Assembly: GCA_049509675.1 (NCBI GenBank)
Contig: JBEKZQ010000419.1
Span: 1 to 5,511 of the forward strand
Length of the DNA: 5,511 nucleotides
Reading direction: 5' to 3'
DNA from: JBEKZQ01 sp049509675
Lineage (GTDB): Bacteria; Planctomycetota; Planctomycetia; Pirellulales; Thermoguttaceae
The position numbers and the translations under genes were made by a program. The notes under the pieces are model-generated. The model saw only the letters and a list, made by a program, of their open reading frames with translations, was not told the DNA's origin and made no database searches. Of the stretch, positions 1 through 5,138 are shown piece by piece; within the stretch, counting starts at the first letter, position 1, and every line of letters begins with the position of its first letter.

Positions 1-50
1 GATTTGCCCACGTTGGGCCGACCGACGATAACAACCTGCGGAACACCCAT
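1..50 (-). CDS. der: GTPase Der (EngA), N-terminal fragment
   Basis: This is the start of a minus-strand gene cut off by the left edge of the window. The ATG at 50-48 opens MGVPQVVIVGRPNVGKS; the 17th codon begins TC, which is serine whatever its third base. GRPNVGKS (residues 10-17) is the G1/P-loop of TRAFAC-class GTPases. The short lead of nine residues before the first P-loop glycine is typical of Der, a tandem double GTPase that acts in 50S ribosomal subunit assembly; Era has the same P-loop but usually a longer N-terminus. No strong Shine-Dalgarno sequence is visible upstream. An AT-rich box reading TATTAT on the minus strand (126-121) could be part of its promoter, but no good -35 partner is present. 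The gene is divergent from the uracil-DNA glycosylase gene. Only 17 residues are visible, so the identification rests on this motif and its position. Confidence 0.82.
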   Translation of the reverse strand, partial: MGVPQVVIVGRPNVGK

Positions 51-210
51 CAAGAACTCACAGTCAGACTGCGGAAAAGCGTCGCTTGCCCCGACCTTCT
101 CCAACGATAACCCAGCCTCCATAATAATTGAGAATCCGTGCTCCGGCTAGTCCCCGGGGGGGAGATGTGGTAGGATGGCTGTTTCGGGGTTCGGTGCAGA
201 ACGTGCGAAA

Positions 211-256
211 GCGCGGTAGGGTGGGTCGAGCGCAGCGAGCCCCACCAATTCGCGCG
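211..256. repeat. Palindromic dispersed-type repeat in the der/UDG divergent region
   Basis: GGTGGG (220-225) is matched by CCCACC (241-246), with a GC-rich loop holding GAGCGCAGCGAGC. Flanking GCGCG-type blocks at 211-215 and 251-256 may extend the symmetry. The block does not belong to any credible ORF. I recall similar GTAGGGTGGGTCGAGCGCAGCGAG sequences as dispersed repeats in planctomycete genomes, which is recollection and not a search result. It ends just upstream of the UDG gene and could affect transcripts as a hairpin. The rest of the 51-302 intergenic stretch shows only the AT-rich box at 121-130 and a G-run near 156-162. Confidence 0.5.
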
Positions 257-290
257 ATAGTTGCAGTGGCCCCCAACCCGCTTCCACCCT

Positions 291-294
291 GGAG
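291..294 (+). promoter_or_regulatory. Ribosome binding site fixing the UDG start
   Basis: GGAG lies eight bases before the ATG at 303. An in-frame ATG at 261 would add 14 residues (MQWPPTRFHPGAAK) but has no Shine-Dalgarno sequence and begins only a few bases after the palindromic repeat. The later start is therefore preferred. Confidence 0.6.
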
Positions 295-302
295 CTGCGA
301 AA

Positions 303-1115
303 ATGGACGCCGACCGCACCCGCAAGGCACTGGCACAGCGGTTGGAAAGCCTGCGCCAGGCCGGGGTAACGCACGTTCCCCGGGCGGGGGACTGTCCCAG
401 TTTTCGTTCCACGAAAACGGGACTGTCCCCCTCGGCGCCACCCCCTTCCGCGGCGCCGCAAGAACTGCCCATTGCCTTCCCCCGCGGCGGTGATGAGACA
501 ATCGACGGTCCGCCGCAGCCGCAACCACCGGCGGAAACTGCCGAGCCGGTCGTCGACCGGGCGGCGGCCTTGGCGTTGGTCGCCCAGCGGGTGGCCGCCT
601 GCCAGCGTTGTGCCGAACTGGCCCGCACGCGCACGCAAACCGTCTTCGGCACGGGCAATCCCCACGCCCGGCTGGTCTTCCTGGGCGAGGCCCCCGGCGC
701 CGACGAAGATCGCCTGGGTCAGCCGTTCGTGGGCCGGGCCGGGCAATTGCTCACCGACATCATCGTCAAGGGGATGAAACTGCGCCGCGAGGACGTTTAT
801 ATCATGAACATCCTGCGGTGCCGTCCGCCCAGCAACCGCGCGCCGCTGCCGGTCGAGGCGGCCGCTTGCCGCGAGTATCTCGACGCCCAGTTGAGCATCA
901 TTCAGCCGGAATTCATTTGCTGCCTGGGCGCAGTGGCCGCCCAAAACCTGTTGGGCACCGACACGGCCATCGGCCGGCTGCGGGGCCGGATCCACGATTT
1001 TCACGGCATCCGCGTCCTTTGCACCTACCATCCGGCATACCTGTTGCGCAATCCCGACGCCAAACGTTTCGTGTGGGACGATATCAAGATTTTGATGAAG
1101 GAAATGGGGCTGTAA
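303..1115 (+). CDS. Family 4 (Fe-S) uracil-DNA glycosylase
   Basis: This enzyme removes uracil from DNA to start base-excision repair of deaminated cytosine. The predicted protein has 270 residues. It begins with a short charged helix (residues 1-22), then a Pro/Ala-rich linker (about 23-90), then the catalytic domain (about 91-270). Family 4 hallmarks are visible. Four cysteines placed for a 4Fe-4S cluster are Cys100 and Cys103 (CQRC), Cys173 (NILRCRPP) and Cys189, with spacing close to that of thermophile UDGa enzymes as I recall them. The active-site motif GEAPGADED lies at 128-136, followed by GQPFVGRAGQLL, and the C-terminal motif HPAYLLRNP at 243-251. The linker is unusual because residues about 28-43 are encoded by a palindromic repeat. 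The family is often about 200-230 residues, so the length excess is in this linker. The gene is divergent from der and upstream of the DUF4350 cluster on the same strand. Confidence 0.93.
   Translation: MDADRTRKALAQRLESLRQAGVTHVPRAGDCPSFRSTKTGLSPSAPPPSAAPQELPIAFPRGGDETIDGPPQPQPPAETAEPVVDRAAALALVAQRVAACQRCAELARTRTQTVFGTGNPHARLVFLGEAPGADEDRLGQPFVGRAGQLLTDIIVKGMKLRREDVYIMNILRCRPPSNRAPLPVEAAACREYLDAQLSIIQPEFICCLGAVAAQNLLGTDTAIGRLRGRIHDFHGIRVLCTYHPAYLLRNPDAKRFVWDDIKILMKEMGL
386..431. repeat. Inverted repeat inserted within the UDG coding sequence
   Basis: The left arm at 386-407 (GGGGGACTGTCCCAGTTTTCGT) and the right arm at 411-431 (starting ACGAAAACGGGAC, ending TGTCCCCC) are reverse complements around a TCC loop, apart from one central mismatch and one unpaired A. 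Each arm also carries the smaller palindrome GGGACTGTCCC. The frame stays open through the element and encodes about AGDCPSFRSTKTGLSP in the disordered linker of the glycosylase. This looks like a dispersed palindromic element that was tolerated because it fell between the N-terminal helix and the catalytic domain. Confidence 0.72.
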
Positions 1116-1235
1116 GGATCGGCGAATAAACAAGTGTCGCAACAATCGTACTCATCTCGCTCCGCGAGATGGAATTCATCACGCGGAGCGTGATGACTAC
1201 TTTCGAGAACAGGACAATTATTGTTTCGCCGATCC
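1116..1235. repeat. REPIN/MITE-like long imperfect palindrome
   Basis: The outermost arms are a perfect 11-bp inverted pair, GGATCGGCGAA (1116-1126) and TTCGCCGATCC (1225-1235). The sequences inside them remain partly complementary up to the centre. The core has two perfect 8-bp hairpins with 3-base loops: CATCTCGC-TCC-GCGAGATG (1153-1171) and CATCACGC-GGA-GCGTGATG (1177-1195). The two hairpins are near reverse complements of one another, so the element can fold as two small hairpins or one long one. This is the architecture of paired inverted REP units. The left end directly follows the UDG stop codon (1113-1115). No transposase is encoded in it and no clear target-site duplication is visible. 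It could act as a transcript-end structure for the UDG mRNA, although no T-tract follows. Confidence 0.72.
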
Positions 1236-1268
1236 GACGCATGAAACTACGCACCACTTTCATGGCTA

Positions 1269-2366
1269 ATGAATGATTCTCGCATTCGCTTGATGCTTTG
1301 CCTGCTCGGCCTGTGTCTCCTGGCCGGCGGCTGCGCACGGGATTTGGAGACGGCCTACGGACGGCTGGACGATCCCGGCGCCGCGCAAAGCATCAACGGC
1401 ACCGCCGTGCTGGCCGGCATGTTCCAGCACGCGGGCCATAAAGTGAGCTCCGCGTCGTCGTTGACGCCCTCGCTGCTCCGCCGGGCCGATTGCATCGTGT
1501 GGTTTCCCGACGATTTCCAGCCGCCCTCGGACAAAGTCTGCGACTGGTTCGAGAGTTGGCTCAACGAGAAACCCAACCGCACGCTGATCTACGTGGGACG
1601 CGATTTCGACGCCGAACCCTGGTACTGGGAGAAAGTGGCCCCTGCCGCCCCGGCCGAACGAAGCAACTGGGTCGCCAATCGCCGGGCACGGGCGGCACGC
1701 GATTTTCGGACTGCCCGCGAAAAGATCGCCGAGACGGCGGAGTGCCCGTGGTTCACCATCCAGGACAAGTCGCAGCCGCGCAAGGTGCGCTCGCTGGCCG
1801 GCAAGCCCGATTGGCTTGCCGGCATCGACCCCGCGCGGCTGGAGATCGAGTTGGTGGGACGGATCGTCCCCTCAAAGGACGCCGACGTGCTCTTGCGATC
1901 GGAAGACGACGTGCTCTTGAGCAAACAGGAGTGCGGCGACGGCCGGGTGCTCGTGGCGGCCAACGGCTCGTTCCTGCTCAGTGTGGCCCTGGTGAACCAC
2001 GAGCATCGCAAACTGGCCGGGAAACTGATCGACGCGGTCGGTTCCCCCGGCCAGAAGGTGGTTTTCCTGGAAAGCGGACACGGCGGACCGCCGATTCGCG
2101 ACCAGGACGAGGGACCGCCGACCTATCCCACCGGGCTGGAAATCTTCAACGTCTGGCCGACCAATTGGATCCTCTTGCACCTCTCGGCCGTGGGCATTTT
2201 GCTCTGTTTCGCGCGGCTGCCGCTATTTGGCCGGCCGCAGCCGCCGGAGCCGCCCGAAACCGCCGACTTCGGCAAACATCTCGACGCCGTGGCGGACCTG
2301 TTGGCCCGCTCGGGCGACGACGCCTACGCCCGATCGCGGCTGTCGCACTATCGTCAATTGGAGTAG
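1269..2366 (+). CDS. DUF4350-type membrane-anchored protein of the MoxR cluster
   Basis: The predicted protein has 365 residues and no established biochemical function. It has a signal sequence (Arg5/Arg7, then a Leu-rich core) ending in LAGG-Cys22, a plausible although imperfect lipobox because Ala sits at -3. A large extracytoplasmic domain (about 40-260) starts with SINGTAVLAGMFQHAGHKV, which resembles DUF4350 proteins. One transmembrane segment follows (about 298-320, NWILLHLSAVGILLCFARLPLF), then a Pro-rich cytoplasmic tail with FGKHLDAVADLLARSGDDAY (334-353). The assignment rests on this architecture and on its place directly before moxR and a DUF58 gene. The ATG at 1269 is the first start after an in-frame stop at 1242; no convincing Shine-Dalgarno sequence is seen. 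The C-terminus may be altered, because the stop at 2364-2366 lies at the edge of a repeat segment that looks inserted. The protein probably links the cytoplasmic ATPase/VWA pair to the envelope. Confidence 0.75.
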   Translation: MNDSRIRLMLCLLGLCLLAGGCARDLETAYGRLDDPGAAQSINGTAVLAGMFQHAGHKVSSASSLTPSLLRRADCIVWFPDDFQPPSDKVCDWFESWLNEKPNRTLIYVGRDFDAEPWYWEKVAPAAPAERSNWVANRRARAARDFRTAREKIAETAECPWFTIQDKSQPRKVRSLAGKPDWLAGIDPARLEIELVGRIVPSKDADVLLRSEDDVLLSKQECGDGRVLVAANGSFLLSVALVNHEHRKLAGKLIDAVGSPGQKVVFLESGHGGPPIRDQDEGPPTYPTGLEIFNVWPTNWILLHLSAVGILLCFARLPLFGRPQPPEPPETADFGKHLDAVADLLARSGDDAYARSRLSHYRQLE

Positions 2367-2414
2367 AGTTTTCAGTGTTCAGTTTTCAGTTTTCAGTTTT
2401 CAGTTTTCAGTTTG
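2367..2414. repeat. TTTTCAG heptamer tandem array
   Basis: About seven tandem units of the phase CAGTTTT fill this stretch: one partial unit (AGTTTT), one variant (CAGTGTT), four exact units, and a final CAGTTTG. The array starts immediately after the DUF4350 stop codon and is much more AT-rich than its surroundings. Arrays like this can change length by replication slippage. I recall the same motif as common in planctomycete intergenic DNA. Confidence 0.85.
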
Positions 2415-2416
2415 TA

Positions 2417-2439
2417 GGTCCGGCACTCTATGCCCGACA
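2417..2439. repeat. Imperfect hairpin beside the heptamer array
   Basis: GGTCCGGCA (2417-2425) and TGCCCGACA (2431-2439) pair at seven of nine positions around the loop CTCTA. It lies inside the segment bracketed by TCAATTG direct repeats and is probably part of the same inserted material. No T-run follows, so a terminator role is unlikely. Confidence 0.4.
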
Positions 2440-2459
2440 ACCTCAATTGAGTATTCCGC

Positions 2460-3614
2460 ATGAATGAACTGCCTGCCGATTCCGCGGGTGCCACTGGCTC
2501 GGCCAGTGCTGATCTGGGTGCCACTGGCTCGGCCAGTGCTGATCTGGGTGCCACTGGCTCGGCCAGTGCTGATCTGGGTGCCACTGGCTCGGCCAGTGCT
2601 GATCTGGGTGCCACTGGCTCGGCCAGTGCTGATCTCGCTACGCTAAGCCCGGACGTGAGTTCTTCCGCGCCCACCAAAACCCTGTTCGAGCGCATCACCG
2701 CCGAGGTCCGCAAGGTCTTCGTGGGCCAGGACGAGTTGGTGCTGGGCACGTTGGTGGCCCTGTTTTCCAACGGACACGTGCTGATCGAGAGCGTGCCGGG
2801 GCTGGGCAAGACGCTCTTCGTCCGCACGCTGGGCCAGGTGCTGGGCTGCCAGTTCGGCCGCATCCAGTTCACCGCCGACCTCATGCCCTCGGACATCACC
2901 GGGGCGCCGATCTTCGACATGAAGACCCAGGAGTTCCGTTTCCGGCCCGGCCCGGTCTTCACGCAACTGCTGCTGGCCGACGAGATCAACCGTTCGCCGG
3001 CCAAGACCCACGCGGCCCTGCTGGAGATCATGCAGGAGTACCGGGTAACGATCGAGCGCACCAGCCATCCGATCGCCCGGCCGTTCCTGGTAATGGCCAC
3101 GCAGAATCCGATCGAGTCGGAGGGCACCTACAATCTGCCCGAGGCCCAACTGGACCGTTTCATGTTCAAGTTGCTGATCGATTATCCGTCGGTCGAGGAA
3201 GAGGCCAACATCCTGGCCATGCACAGCGTCCAGGTGGAATTGGATCGGCGCCTGGCCGTGCTCCAGACGGTCACCAATCCCGCGGAGATCGTGGCAGTGA
3301 CCTGCCGCAACGGCGAGGTGCAGGTCGATCCCAAGCTGTTGGGTTACGTTAACGCGCTGGTGCGGCAAACGCGGGCCTGGCCGCAGTTGCACCTGGGGGC
3401 GTCGCCGCGGGCGGGCATCTCCCTGATGCAGGGCGCGCGAACGCTGGCCGCCTTCCGCGGCCGCGACTACGTCGTGCCCGACGACGTCGTGGAACTGGCC
3501 CTGCCCGCGCTGCGACACCGCGTGATCCTCTCGGCCGAGGCGGAAGTGGAGGGCCAGGCGGTCGATGACGTGCTGCGCGAGGTGCTCCGCAGCGTGGAGG
3601 TGCCGCGCTTGTGA
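2460..3614 (+). CDS. MoxR-family AAA+ ATPase with a repeat-derived N-terminal tail
   Basis: This is a cytoplasmic AAA+ ATPase of the MoxR class, whose members remodel or activate partner proteins, usually with VWA-domain proteins. Of 384 residues, about 74-384 form the conserved ATPase. Visible motifs are Walker A in SVPGLGKT (111-118), Walker B LLLADEIN (170-177), sensor 1 ATQNP (213-217), a candidate arginine finger in LDRF (Arg233), and sensor 2 SPRAG (315-319) leading into the helical lid. The first Walker A position is Ser instead of Gly, a position that varies in this family. Residues 11-60 are five copies of a Gly/Ala/Ser/Thr/Asp decapeptide absent from typical MoxR proteins of about 310-330 residues. 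The ATG at 2460 keeps the repeats in frame but lacks a Shine-Dalgarno sequence; a GTG near 2655 would be an alternative start after the repeats. The stop codon overlaps the downstream DUF58 start. Confidence 0.93.
   Translation: MNELPADSAGATGSASADLGATGSASADLGATGSASADLGATGSASADLGATGSASADLATLSPDVSSSAPTKTLFERITAEVRKVFVGQDELVLGTLVALFSNGHVLIESVPGLGKTLFVRTLGQVLGCQFGRIQFTADLMPSDITGAPIFDMKTQEFRFRPGPVFTQLLLADEINRSPAKTHAALLEIMQEYRVTIERTSHPIARPFLVMATQNPIESEGTYNLPEAQLDRFMFKLLIDYPSVEEEANILAMHSVQVELDRRLAVLQTVTNPAEIVAVTCRNGEVQVDPKLLGYVNALVRQTRAWPQLHLGASPRAGISLMQGARTLAAFRGRDYVVPDDVVELALPALRHRVILSAEAEVEGQAVDDVLREVLRSVEVPRL
2486..2635. repeat. Five perfect 30-bp tandem repeats within moxR
   Basis: Five units starting at 2486, 2516, 2546, 2576 and 2606 are identical at all 30 positions. 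Each contains a perfect 7-bp hairpin, CACTGGC-TCG-GCCAGTG. Being a multiple of three with no stop, each unit adds the decapeptide GATGSASADL, taken cyclically, to the MoxR tail. The lack of even synonymous differences indicates recent expansion or ongoing homogenisation. There are no spacers, so this is not a CRISPR array. The mRNA could form five consecutive small hairpins just after the start codon. Confidence 0.95.
3596..3614 (+). promoter_or_regulatory. Ribosome binding site and GTGA stop-start overlap for the DUF58 gene
   Basis: GGAGG at 3596-3600 is ten bases before the GTG start at 3611, and the GTG overlaps the moxR TGA (3612-3614) as GTGA. This arrangement points to translational coupling and roughly matched expression of the ATPase and its DUF58 partner. 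Confidence 0.75.
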
Positions 3615-4999
3615 ACGGCTTCGCCATCGTGCTCTTGAAGCTTGCGGCACTGAGCTTGCCTCTGGGCGGATTGGCCTGGGGCATGCGCATCTTTCCCCGC
3701 CGGCCGCTGCTGTGGCTGGCCCTGATTCCGGCCCTGGTGAGCTTCGGCGTTCCGATCTGGCCGGGGCTGACAGGGCCGATCGTGGCGATCGACGTGACGC
3801 TGGCTCTCGTGCTGGCGGGCGACGCCCTCACGTTGCCCGCGCGGCGATTGTTTTCGGCCGAGCGCAGCGCGGGCCGCATCGCCTCGCTGCGCAAACCGCA
3901 CAAGGTCTCGATCGTGCTGGCCTATCGCGGCCGCCGCGGCCGCAACCTCTGGCTCCGCGACGACGTGCCGCACGAACTGAACCCCGAGCCCAGCCAGTTC
4001 GCCTTCCGCGCGGCCCCGCAGACGCGCACGGTGCTCAGCTACACGTTGCGCCCCAGCCGCCGCGGAGCGTTCGTGCTGGGCAATGCCCACCTGCGCGTCC
4101 GCAGCCGCTTGGGCCTCTGGCAGCGGCTGATCGATTGCCCGGCGAACACCACCATCCACGTCTATCCCGATCTGAAGCAACTCGATCAGTACGCCCTGCT
4201 GGCGCGGACCAATCGCCTGCGGTTGCTGGGGGTCCGCCGCGTCCGCCGCATCGGGCAGGACCACGACTTCGAGCGGCTCCGCGACTACACGATCGACGAC
4301 AATTACAAACACATCGACTGGCGCGCCACCGCCCGCCGCCGCCGCCTGACCGTCAAGGACTTCCAGTCCAGCCAGAGCCAACGCATCATCTTCCTCATGG
4401 ACTGCGGGCGGATGATGACCAACCAGTGCGGCGGCCTGAGCCTGTTGGACCACAGTCTCAACGCCGTGTTGATGCTCGCCTACGTGGCGCTGCGGCAGGG
4501 CGACCAGGTGGGCATGATCCACTTCTCGAACGAGATCCACAGCTTCGTGCCGCCGCGGGCCGGAATGCGGCAGATGAACCGCCTCCTGCACGCCTCGTTC
4601 GATCGCTTTCCGCAGTTGGTCGAATCGCGCTACGATCAGGCATTTCGCTACCTGGCCGCGCATTGCCGCAAGCGCTCGCTGGTCGTGCTCATGACCAACG
4701 TCATCGACGAGGTGAACGCCCACCAGATCCAACGGCACTTGCGCAACCTTGCGGGCAGGCACTTGCCGCTGGGCGTGCTCCTGCGCGATCGGCGGCTGTT
4801 TGCGGCGGTCGAGGTCGAGCAACCGGCGGGCAGGCAGTTATGGCGGGCGGCCGCGGCGGCCGAAATCCTCGCCTGGCGCCACCAGGTGCTGGCCGACCTG
4901 CAAGCGGGCGGCGTGTTGTCGCTGGACGTCTTTCCCGAGAGCATGACCGCCCCCTTGGTGAACCGCTACCTGGAGATCAAGGCCCGACATCTGTTGTAA
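3611..4999 (+). CDS. DUF58 domain protein with a VWA-like fold
   Basis: The predicted protein has 462 residues and starts with GTG. Two hydrophobic segments at about 5-24 and 33-70 should anchor it in the inner membrane. A beta-rich stretch follows (about 95-190), then the DUF58 signature GQDHDFERLRDYTIDDNYKHI (215-235) with DWRATARR and LTVKDFQ (236-252). The C-terminal part is VWA-like: strand IIFLMD (259-264), LMLAYVALRQGDQVGMIHF (287-305), and LVVLMTNVIDE (357-367). The usual metal site DxSxS is replaced by Asp264-Cys-Gly-Arg-Met, so metal binding may be lost or changed. Such proteins are regularly encoded next to MoxR ATPases and are thought to be their partners or adaptors. It overlaps moxR by four bases and probably closes the operon, since 139 bases separate it from the next gene. 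The precise function is unknown. Confidence 0.92.
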   Translation: MNGFAIVLLKLAALSLPLGGLAWGMRIFPRRPLLWLALIPALVSFGVPIWPGLTGPIVAIDVTLALVLAGDALTLPARRLFSAERSAGRIASLRKPHKVSIVLAYRGRRGRNLWLRDDVPHELNPEPSQFAFRAAPQTRTVLSYTLRPSRRGAFVLGNAHLRVRSRLGLWQRLIDCPANTTIHVYPDLKQLDQYALLARTNRLRLLGVRRVRRIGQDHDFERLRDYTIDDNYKHIDWRATARRRRLTVKDFQSSQSQRIIFLMDCGRMMTNQCGGLSLLDHSLNAVLMLAYVALRQGDQVGMIHFSNEIHSFVPPRAGMRQMNRLLHASFDRFPQLVESRYDQAFRYLAAHCRKRSLVVLMTNVIDEVNAHQIQRHLRNLAGRHLPLGVLLRDRRLFAAVEVEQPAGRQLWRAAAAAEILAWRHQVLADLQAGGVLSLDVFPESMTAPLVNRYLEIKARHLL

Positions 5000-5059
5000 G
5001 GTCCCTGCGCCAATGAATGCCAGGGTGGTCGATTGCCGCGGGCAAGTGCCCATCCGGCC

Positions 5060-5088
5060 TTGTCGGACGCGGACCACGGGCATAAGAT
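5060..5088 (+). promoter_or_regulatory. Candidate sigma-70-type promoter for the DinB-like gene
   Basis: TTGTCG (5060-5065) and TAAGAT (5083-5088) are spaced by 17 bases, each matching four of six consensus positions. Transcription would start near 5095, giving a leader of about 45 bases. An inverted pair, ACCACG (5073-5078) and CGTGGT (5098-5103), brackets the -10 box and could be an operator or a chance stem. Confidence 0.35.
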
Positions 5089-5124
5089 AATCGGCGACGT
5101 GGTACTGATTTCCTCCCATACTGC

Positions 5125-5130
5125 AAGGGG
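5125..5130 (+). promoter_or_regulatory. Ribosome binding site for the DinB-like gene
   Basis: AAGGGG ends eight bases before the ATG at 5139. It is one of the clearest Shine-Dalgarno sequences in the window and fixes this start. Confidence 0.65.
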
Positions 5131-5138
5131 AACTCGCA

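Larger units (their letters stand above)
2354..2449. repeat. Probable inserted repeat segment bracketed by direct repeats
   Basis: TCAATTGGAGTA begins at 2354 and TCAATTGAGTA begins at 2443, differing by one G. Between them are the TTTTCAG heptamer array and a hairpin. In both copies CAATTG falls in the codon phase CAA TTG. Joining the two copies, which removes 89 bases, would extend the DUF4350 frame as ...YRQLSIPHE to a TGA at 2465-2467. That frame would overlap the moxR ATG at 2460. The direct repeats may be a target-site duplication or the footprint of repeat-mediated insertion; the single-base difference would then be later drift. Confidence 0.5.

Noticed and set aside
1241..1276. Tiny frame MKLRTTFMANE overlapping the DUF4350 start
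   Set aside because: Eleven codons without a ribosome binding site; it could be the remnant end of an older upstream gene, but nothing supports that beyond the overlap.
1490..2467. Plus-strand frame overlapping the DUF4350 gene and ending at 2467
   Set aside because: Most of it is an Arg/Gly/Ala-rich shadow of the DUF4350 gene. Only its last few codons are of interest, as the probable former end of the DUF4350 frame.
2486..2635. CRISPR-like array of 30-bp repeats
   Set aside because: The units are directly contiguous with no spacers and lie in frame within an AAA+ ATPase gene.
2464..2646. Small frame starting at a second ATG beside the moxR start
   Set aside because: It only reads the tandem repeats in another frame (repeating VPLARPVLIW) and stops right after them, with no Shine-Dalgarno sequence.
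3467..4822. Long minus-strand open frame opposite the DUF58 gene
   Set aside because: It is a shadow frame in GC-rich coding DNA: its translation is His/Gln/Ala/Arg-rich with no recognisable domain, while the plus strand carries clear DUF58 and MoxR motifs. The same applies to the minus-strand frames at 147-1145 and 2643-3650.
1269..4999. MoxR/VWA cluster as an anti-phage conflict system
   Set aside because: There is no nuclease, toxin, signalling or other effector domain, and the DUF4350/DUF58 partners fit the common chromosomal version. Nothing in the window suggests a mobile defence island.
3565..5016. Long plus-strand frame overlapping the DUF58 gene
   Set aside because: It is Pro/Arg/Ala-rich without domain signatures and offset from the well-supported DUF58 frame, so it is a high-GC shadow.
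5000..5051. Terminator after the DUF58 gene
   Set aside because: CCCTG/CAGGG (5003-5025) and GGGCA-AG-TGCCC (5040-5051) are weak or tight stems without a following T-tract.
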